From Ascaphus truei (Eukaryota > Chordata > Amphibia > Anura > Ascaphidae), in assembly GCA_036426205.1 (NCBI GenBank), contig CM071568.1:46516483-46580482 (forward strand): a stretch of 64,000 nt of DNA, given 5' to 3'. The notes under the pieces are model-generated. The model saw only the letters and a list, made by a program, of their open reading frames with translations, was not told the origin of the DNA and did not search any database. The position numbers and the translations under genes were made by a program. Shown here one piece after another: positions 57,489 to 64,000 of this stretch; positions within the stretch are counted from its first letter, which is position 1, and the number at the start of each line of letters is the position of its first letter.

Positions 57489-58369
57489 GATTTTCCCCGA
57501 CATGTTCACGGAATTCCTCAGAATCTGGGCCAAAACCAACAGTTGCTCCTGTAGACTTGGCCAGGCTCATTAATCTACCCAAGATTTCGGAAGTCTCCCA
57601 GTTGTTCTGGATCCTGAAAACCCACCTAGTGCTGGGATCCGCAAGTGATGTCTTGGGTGGCGAGTAGAGCAGATCAAGCCTGTTTTTGGCCAAAATAAAG
57701 GTTGACTCTGTGACACCTATTCGGTGTATGTTCTCTCTCCTACATAACTGCCTCACTATAAAACAGAAAGTTGTATTGAAGGATGATTTACTGACTTCTT
57801 TTTCCAGCACCCTGCATGAGCAGTGGGTACTAAATGATCAAGTATATGTCTTAACTGCATTTCTGTTTTTGTCACTACTATGTTACTTGTGGTTACTATA
57901 ATTTCACTCATCTCCAGATGTTCTATAATACCAATTGTTGCCCTGAAAAGTAAGTGAAAATGTGTTTGCCTTTTCATTTGTTTAACGTGATTTCCAAGCG
58001 CTGGTCATTTTGCCGGTGCAGAAATAAAGTTGAAGTGAATTATAAATAAAGCCAGGCATAGGTCTGTATTAAGAGACTTGATTACTTACATACTGTATTT
58101 GCAATTGGAAAATGTATATTTTCAGACTGTGCTATATATTTTGTCAAGCGTATTGTAGGGGTTTGATATTGTATGAAAATGGGAAATAACACAATACATT
58201 GCATCAATGTGCAGAGATCCAGACATTATCAAATATTGTATGAAACAGATATAAGTAACCGCAGTGGACATTTAAAAAAAAAAAGTTTGTATTTTAGAAA
58301 TTATAGATTCCATAAATAGTCTGTTTCGACCATATTTGTTTCTGCTCTAAAAACAGATAATAAAGAGGT

Positions 58370-58374
<5 letters not shown>
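57489..58374. other. Intron, nothing recognised
   Basis: Short unsupported open frames only. Confidence 0.4.

Positions 58375-58401
<27 letters not shown>
58375..58401 (+). repeat. Poly(A) run, 27 nt
   Basis: An uninterrupted A-run, possibly the tail of a retrocopy or retroelement. AATAAAG lies about 15 nt upstream, but no clear body was recognised. Confidence 0.7.
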
Positions 58402-58404
<3 letters not shown>

Positions 58405-58539
58405 AGTGGTAGCATCATTATACTTCAGCTTTTGAAGAGCAGGTGAATTCACAATGGGACAAATCATTTATGCGCACAATCGAGAAATAAGCGAGTACAG
58501 TATAACCTTCTTCATACTGACTAGGTTTACTGGCTATGC

Positions 58540-59200
58540 ACTTCTTTAACCCAGGTGGTGCTGAAAAGCTGTGTAATACGGGAGGCATAAGCTTATAGGG
58601 TTCCATGTTAAAATGACTAAGAAGCAAAAGGTGACTGTGCTCATTTGCATGTAATTTCCCAGAATCCCTTGCTGCAGCAGAAGCTAAGAGATTATGGTGA
58701 AAAGCAGGGTTGCAGACCTGTCTGAGAAATGTGAATGTGCTCACACGTGATATTTGTGTTTGCTGTATACCAGCGGTGCGCAAACTGGGGGGCGCGCCCA
58801 CCAGTGGGGGCGGGAGAATTTACAGGGGGGCGCGGGCTGTTACAGAGGCCCCGCGCTCTTCCCCACACCATTTAATTTAATGCCGGGAAAGGCGTGAGGC
58901 CTCTGTAACCTCACTTACCTACTGGCAGCCGGGTCTTCGGCAACGCATCGCCATGGCAACGCGACGGCAAATGACGCCGTGGGGTCATGTGGCATCGCCA
59001 TGGCAACACGCGTCAAATGACGCGGTGGGGTCACGTGACGTGACCCGCAACATCATTTGAAGCCGTGCCTCTGGGGGAGGGGGGGGCGCGAACGCTGCGG
59101 CTCCCAGGAAGGGGGCCGCAGCTGAAAAAGTTTGCGCAGCGCTGCTGTACAGTGGATGGCTTTTGTAACTTTTCACCCACCATAACTTATTTAATGTGTG
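58540..59200 (-). repeat. Octamer-type dispersed repeat split by a hAT insertion
   Basis: TGCTCATTTGCATGTAATTTC, CAGAATCCCTTGCTGCAGCAG and TTATGGTGAAAAGCAGGGTTG match the family seen at 14030-14345. The repeat resumes after the hAT element with TTTTGTAACTTTTCACCCAC and CATAACTT. This dates the hAT insertion after the repeat. Confidence 0.65.
58771..59144. mobile_element. hAT-like MITE
   Basis: The ends are CAGCGGTGCGCAAACTGGGG and (reverse complement) CAGCGCTGCGCAAACTTTTT. The flanks CTGTATAC and CTGTACAG agree at six of eight positions. The interior GGCCCCGCGCTCTTCCCCAC is shared with the element at 44313-44823. It is CpG-rich and non-coding. Confidence 0.75.
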
Positions 59201-59307
59201 GTTGAATCCAGAAATAAAATGTTAAAATACTGCTGTTTTAAATAGCTCTTTAAACATCGGTACTTGGAGATCAAAAAAGATATATATATATATGTGTTGG
59301 ACTGAGA

Positions 59308-59394
59308 CTCTGATTGATCCACCGGGGTTCAAGCTGGGATATCCTGAAAACCTGACCTGTTGTGGTGTCTTAAGGACTGGAGTTGAGAACCCCT
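59308..59394 (-). mobile_element. hAT-like terminal fragment
   Basis: In reverse complement it begins CAGGGGTTCTCAACTCCAGT, then AGGTCAGGTTTTCAGGATAT. Such ends are common in amphibian hAT elements. The other terminus was not found. Confidence 0.5.
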
Positions 59395-61960
59395 GAGTAA
59401 GGGGTTAGTTTAATTGCTGCTCTTTTTCTAGTGATTGTCAAAGCATGCTGAGCAATATCTTGCAGGGAATAGAGCTGTGACATAAGACGACACTTTGCAC
59501 AACTGGATAGAATACATTTCTAATAATATTTGTATTTTAAATAGATCATCTTGCTCACCCCAAATGTTATTCCTCACCTGCTGATACTCACGTCATCTGT
59601 ACTTTACCAGATCGCTCTGAAAATACATTCTACACATGTTCATTTTCCTCTGCAATTTCTTCTTTTCTTTTTTTTAATGGGAATGATGTGAAGTTTCTGC
59701 GATGCTGCCAGCCATTCTGTCTTTTTTTCCCTTCGCTTTTTACCACTGCTCTGGATCCCTAGTGGTACTTGACTCATTTCTTTTATGCATCCAAATCCTT
59801 AGTTCTCTGGTCTTAATCTTTTGTGTTTGGCACCCAGCCTAGCGAGAGTCCCATCAACTTGCCAATTAGCCGCGTTCCTGCTCGAGTTGTCTGCATCGTC
59901 AGGGCTGTGTGTTGTACACCCCACCAACTGTGTTTTTTTTTTTTTCATTTAGGTAATCCTCCAACAAATATACAACATAAACTTGTTATACTTTACATGT
60001 CTGTTTGAATGTGGGTAGTAGTCGCGCCATCACACTTGGATCTATGTATATACTAAAAGAAGAGTTTTGCAGTGCGGTGAATAGGAGAGTTGTGATGTGT
60101 TGACACAAAGTGCATTGTAGAATGAAATAATGGTCTAATGAAAGCAACATCTCAGGACCATTGTTTTTTTGAGGCATGAAATAGAAATATATATATATAT
60201 ATATATATATAAATTCCTTGTCCCTTATCAATAGTGTGCATTCTACTTTTACATTGAGGATTAATACATGAAGATCTGATTATAAGTGTTCTGGGACAGG
60301 AGTCCATCTTGGTGAATCGGTGGTGATTCATTCTAGTTCGGGAGGGCTTTTCTTACCTTTTATATTTGTATGTAATTGTTCTTGCCCCATACGCAAAGCT
60401 TCTATTATATATGGTGTGTGAATGCATGTCATAGAAGAAGAAAAAAAACTGGGTATTGGGGCACATGCAATTCAAATCTTTTGATACAGCTGCAAAATTG
60501 AGGGTACATATCATCCGAATCAATTTGGCTGTGGGAATACCCATCTGCACAAAACCAACTTGTTGTTTATTCGTCTTTCTGAAACTAAACTCCTAGCTTG
60601 GTATCTTTTTATTTGCATCCAAAAGATTTAGGGGTTAATTCTATATAATCCTAAATAGGCGTTTTCAGATGAAAATGCCTGTTGATGTCTGTGCGGATTT
60701 CTCTCCGAAAACATCCAGAACATCCCATTTCAGACTATATATTAGTATTTTTTAAAATTATATTTACCAAGCATTTGTTTCTAATTGGAAATGTGAAAAT
60801 GTGGTAAGTTGAAGAACATTACAAGCCACGGTAAAGTTATTGTCGCCAAAAGAAAATGCTGGTGTCAGAACAATTTTTTTTTGTTGCTAAAACACCGAGA
60901 ACTTAAGGCTAAAACTCTGGTGAAGTCATTGACACAAATGCTGTTCAGATTCACTGTTCTTAAAATGCAATTTTTTTTTTTCCATAAAAAAAGTATTTTT
61001 AAATTGAGGATTTACACTACATCACATAAAAGATGGATTTGTACTGTAAAAGTTATAAAACCATTAGGGATTTACGCTGAAACTCGTAAAAAAAGAGATT
61101 TCTACCCCACAAGTCATTAAGCCCAAACAATGTAGACTGCAAAGTTATGACCTGAATCCTTAATTTAGCAGTGTCAATACCTTTCTTATTGTTTCTCTTT
61201 TTAGATATAACAGCATATAATTAATCATTACATCTAGCTTGATCTGCAAAATAAAAGCTTATTTTTTTAGCCTATCATTTTTAGATGATTACAACTACAA
61301 TTGAGCATTTAGTACTAGAAAGTTTTAGCTTTGGAAAAATTCATGCATAAATATCTCCATCACTTCACAATTTAGCGAATTGATAAATATGAAGGTTTAT
61401 TATCAATTTCCATTCGCTTACATCTCCATTGGAAAGACTCACGGCGATGGAATTAAATAGCTTAATGCTTCCCTCATTTATCATAATAGCAAAATATGGC
61501 TGGCCGTTTCGCTTGGACTCTGATCTACAAGCTATGACTAAGGCTCTTTGGGCATGCAACCTTGAGTAGAAGGAACCTCACAACTTGCAGTCACATTCCA
61601 AGCTCTTACACTTGAATTTTCAGTAGCCTTTGGTTTAGATTTACATGGCACTGATGCAGGTTATGATACCCTTTAATGGACCAAAATGACAGTTCTTCAT
61701 GTATGAAATTGCATTGTACAGAGTTTCAAACCAACTAGTGTCTTTCTCGCATGTACTGCACAGCACAGCACAGAGGAAAGTACGCATACTGTATACAGAT
61801 GAAGCAAGACTTATTGTCCCTAGTGGTGCAGGCGAAAAAGCAAACGGTTGCGGCACAGGGAACTGTGTCTGCTGTGATTGCGCGGCAGCGGGTCCATGCA
61901 TCCAGATCGGACCCCCCCTCCGCTGCATTAATCCGTGCCAAGACAAACAGTAACTCTTGC
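59395..61960. other. Intron, mostly unassigned
   Basis: An (AT)n tract lies at 60188-60211. No exon, RNA gene or named repeat was recognised. The open frames near 61641-61978 have no convincing domain. Confidence 0.4.
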
Positions 61961-61962
61961 TC

Positions 61963-62330
61963 CATCTATACCATCTGAGATCTGACTCCAAAAGACTGTT
62001 CATGGTCCCAAGGTATCCGGACCGCTCCTCCTTCTCTTACCGTGCACTCCAAAACTGGAACAACCTATCGGAGAGACACTCACAGCCACCACCAGTCCAA
62101 GTTATTTCAAAACTAAAGCTGTGTCTCACATTTTTATCTTGTCTGTAACTGTTACACACTGTACGCCTATAACATATATTATTTCTTACTGTGCATGCAA
62201 TATCTTGTATATAATGTATAACCCTGCTCACTTAATGTAACTATATATTTAATGTAACCATGTATTTGTCATCATATAGTTGTCTTCATAATTGTGCCCA
62301 GGACATACTTGAAAACATACAACTTGGTAA
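61963..62330 (+). mobile_element. LINE-type C-terminal coding tail and 3' end
   Basis: The frame HLRSDSKRLFMVPRYPDRSS, FSYRALQNWNNLSERHSQPP, VQVISKLKLCL resembles the last residues of LINE polyproteins, which have a W-N-x-L block followed by F/V-x-x-x-LK-x-x-L. It stops at 62148 and is followed by AT-rich 3' sequence with GTGCCCAGGACATACTTGAA. The clade is not resolved. Confidence 0.5.
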
Positions 62331-62659
62331 AAACAACTTGGTGAAACATTTTTATAAATAAATACAAATAAGTGTACCTCAAGGAGCTGGGGTACAGGTA
62401 AAGTCTGACATCTACAGTACAATACTTTGCTCAAGCTAATTTATGTTAATCCTGTCAACACTCATGCAGAGTCCATGAAGAGTTTATCTCCACCCTCACA
62501 TAACTCTTTTGAGAGTATATTCTTTCTGCCCTCCAAATTGATTTGAGAGCTATCCATTTCATGGCTGTTTTTGTGAGACTTTGTTAACACTTGAATGCTT
62601 TGTGATTTATGAATGATTAAATAGGCTTTTTTATTTTTGTTATAGCATCTGCTATTTAA
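62331..62659. other. Intron, nothing recognised
   Basis: No feature was identified in this short stretch. Confidence 0.4.
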
Positions 62660-63836
62660 TAGTATAGCAGGGTACACTCCCTTGCATCCTCCCTGACAGT
62701 GGTCCCGTCGCGTGGGAGGGTTTAGTGAGCTGCGGCCGTCCCATGTGTGGTTGGCACAGCCACATGTAATATGGACTATGTGTAAGGCAGTGGCCATTTT
62801 GAGGTTAGCGCTGCCAAGGGAGGAGGTCCTGCGGTTCAGGATATCCTCCGTGGACTGGAGACGGAGTGGCAGTCCTGATGGAGCCGGCGAAGGGAGAGGT
62901 AGTGTCCGGGGAGATGGTCTAGCCAGGCCTGTTCCCCATAGGACCCAGCTAGTTTCCCCTACCCCTGTAGCGGATGTATTGTAGGGCTGGCCCATAGTAT
63001 GGGACTTGTCCTATTAGTGTGGACAGTTCAGCTGAGGATTTCCCCAGGCCTGGCAGAACCGCCGTGCGGTGTTCCAGGACGTGAAGGGGATTGTGTTGGA
63101 GGCCCTGCATCGTGGGACCATGTTTGCAGCCTGTCTACAAATCCCCTGGTTTACCTGAGTAAGCCAGGAAGGTACCATCACATGCACCAACACTCCACGG
63201 GAGGGTAGTGCTGCCCTCACATATATTTGGGTGGGACTTTTCTGTGGACATCAGGATCCAGGTGCCCAGGGCACTGCCAGTTGGTGGGGAATACTGTATT
63301 ATTACTGTATTGTTATACAGCAGGGCCCCGCTTCTCGGCGCTTCGCTTTTCGTCGATCCGCCGATACGGCGGCACCGAGAAGGGGGCCGCCATCTTTGAT
63401 TCTCAATCGCGCATGTGCAGAACGGGCAGTTGCGCCCGGCGCATGCGCAGACCAGTGTCTGCGCGCGCATACCGTAGTCAATGCATGCAAAGAACTGAAA
63501 ATAGCTGGATCCGCTTTCCGGCGATTTTCACTATACGGTGGGCCCCTGGAACGGAACCCGCCGTTTTCCCGGGGCCCTGCTGTAGTGTGTATTGCATTGC
63601 TGGGAGTACTATGGCCCCATAGTAAAGTGTGTTGCATATACATCGTTTGGATTGTGATTATTAGAGGAATACCCTATCGGCATACCGGTTCCCGTGAGGG
63701 GCTATCCCGCCATGCAGGGATCCTCGCGGGTGGAGGCGCTGCACCAGCCACCCCAGGCTCACCAAGCGCGGAGGCTTAGGCTTCTTGTGAGCCTAACAGG
63801 TAGCACCCGTAACAAGCACATTTCCCTGAGGAGGAG
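62660..63836 (+). mobile_element. LTR-like block interrupted by a MITE
   Basis: It shares its block order with 53650-54850 and ends GAAGGGTGTTACA. AGTAAAG at 63620 may be the polyadenylation region. The MITE at 63318-63582 interrupts it. No retroelement genes are attached. Confidence 0.45.
63318..63582. mobile_element. Tigger-like GC-rich MITE with TA duplications
   Basis: The ends CAGCAGGGCCCCGC and (reverse complement) CAGCAGGGCCCCGGGAAAAC are inverted and flanked by TA. The interior is CpG-rich (CGCCGATACGGCGGCACCG). The third TIR type with a TA target in this window. Confidence 0.75.
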
Positions 63837-63944
63837 GGAAGGGTGTTACAATAGCAAAGAATCTTAAAATTATTGCAATCTACAATTGGGTATCCTCGGA
63901 TACTTGTACAGTATTAGTTGGATCCATACAATCAAAATGGATTT

Positions 63945-64000
63945 GAAGCGAAAGTGGCAGTGTGTGTTCTTTTGCATGTCATTTCCCAGAATCTCTTGCT
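63945..64000 (-). repeat. Octamer-type dispersed repeat, cut by window edge
   Basis: AAGTGGCAGTGTGTG, TTTTGCATGTCATTTCCCAG and AATCTCTTGCT match the start of the reversed copy at 58620-58680. Confidence 0.65.

Larger units (their letters stand above)
15136..64000 (+). other. VPS13B: Long VPS13B intron (at least 48.9 kb), inferred
   Basis: No downstream VPS13B exon was recognised in the remaining sequence, and the gene is known to span hundreds of kilobases in other vertebrates. I looked for the residues that follow RKDIYQ in the human protein and found none. Everything right of 15136 is therefore read as intron filled with transposons. A short or diverged exon could have been missed by eye. 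Confidence 0.7.

Noticed and set aside
61641..61978. Overlapping frames on both strands as a gene
   Set aside because: Four frames overlap on the same DNA without a domain; only the downstream LINE-like tail at 61963 is supported.

Overview
This window looks like vertebrate nuclear DNA, most likely from an amphibian and probably a frog. It has short exons with GT-AG introns, very low coding density, and a dense layer of CR1- and L2-type LINEs, tRNA-derived SINEs, Penelope-like elements, hAT, pogo/Tigger-like, Harbinger-like and TTAA-type (T2/Kolobok-like) transposons. The species call rests on repeat style and on protein similarity recalled from memory, not on a database search.

The only host gene I can support is VPS13B (COH1), on the + strand. 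Six exons lie in the first 15.2 kb: 2786-2957, 3255-3369, 8232-8298, 9342-9483, 12641-13055 and 15023-15135. They encode a central part of the protein, very roughly human residues 1350-1650. The 67-nt and 142-nt exons both fit the same splice-phase slot and look like the mutually exclusive alternative pair known in human VPS13B as exons 28 and 28b. Only exactly one of them keeps the frame, and the 75-nt difference equals the 25-residue difference between the human isoforms of 4022 and 3997 residues. From 15136 to the right edge I find no further exon, so the rest appears to be one intron of at least 48.9 kb.

Layout: 0-15 kb, VPS13B exons with short introns carrying SINE, CR1, hAT, TTAA-type and pogo-like insertions and a 0.7-kb minisatellite. 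15-19 kb, intron with a second SINE. 19.2-22.2 kb, a long 5'-truncated L2-type LINE. 24.4-31.6 kb, Penelope-like fragments, an LTR-like block, a CpG-rich MITE, a Tigger-like MITE and a LINE fragment. 33.3-42.9 kb, a large tandemly repeated block of TIR elements packed with microsatellite arrays; its second unit is full of small indels and may be a poorly resolved assembly region. 43-53 kb, Penelope-like elements, a hAT fold-back, a CR1 copy, an LTR-like block and a Penelope-like element with inverted flanks. 53.6-64 kb, two related LTR-like blocks, hAT copies and a LINE tail.

The most unusual signals are the alternative VPS13B exon pair, a series of seven hammerhead-ribozyme-like motifs tied to Penelope-like sequence, a SINE whose tail ends 12 nt before a VPS13B exon, and the 33-43 kb duplicated block. 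I see no evidence of a prokaryotic operon, a CRISPR array or a complete virus.
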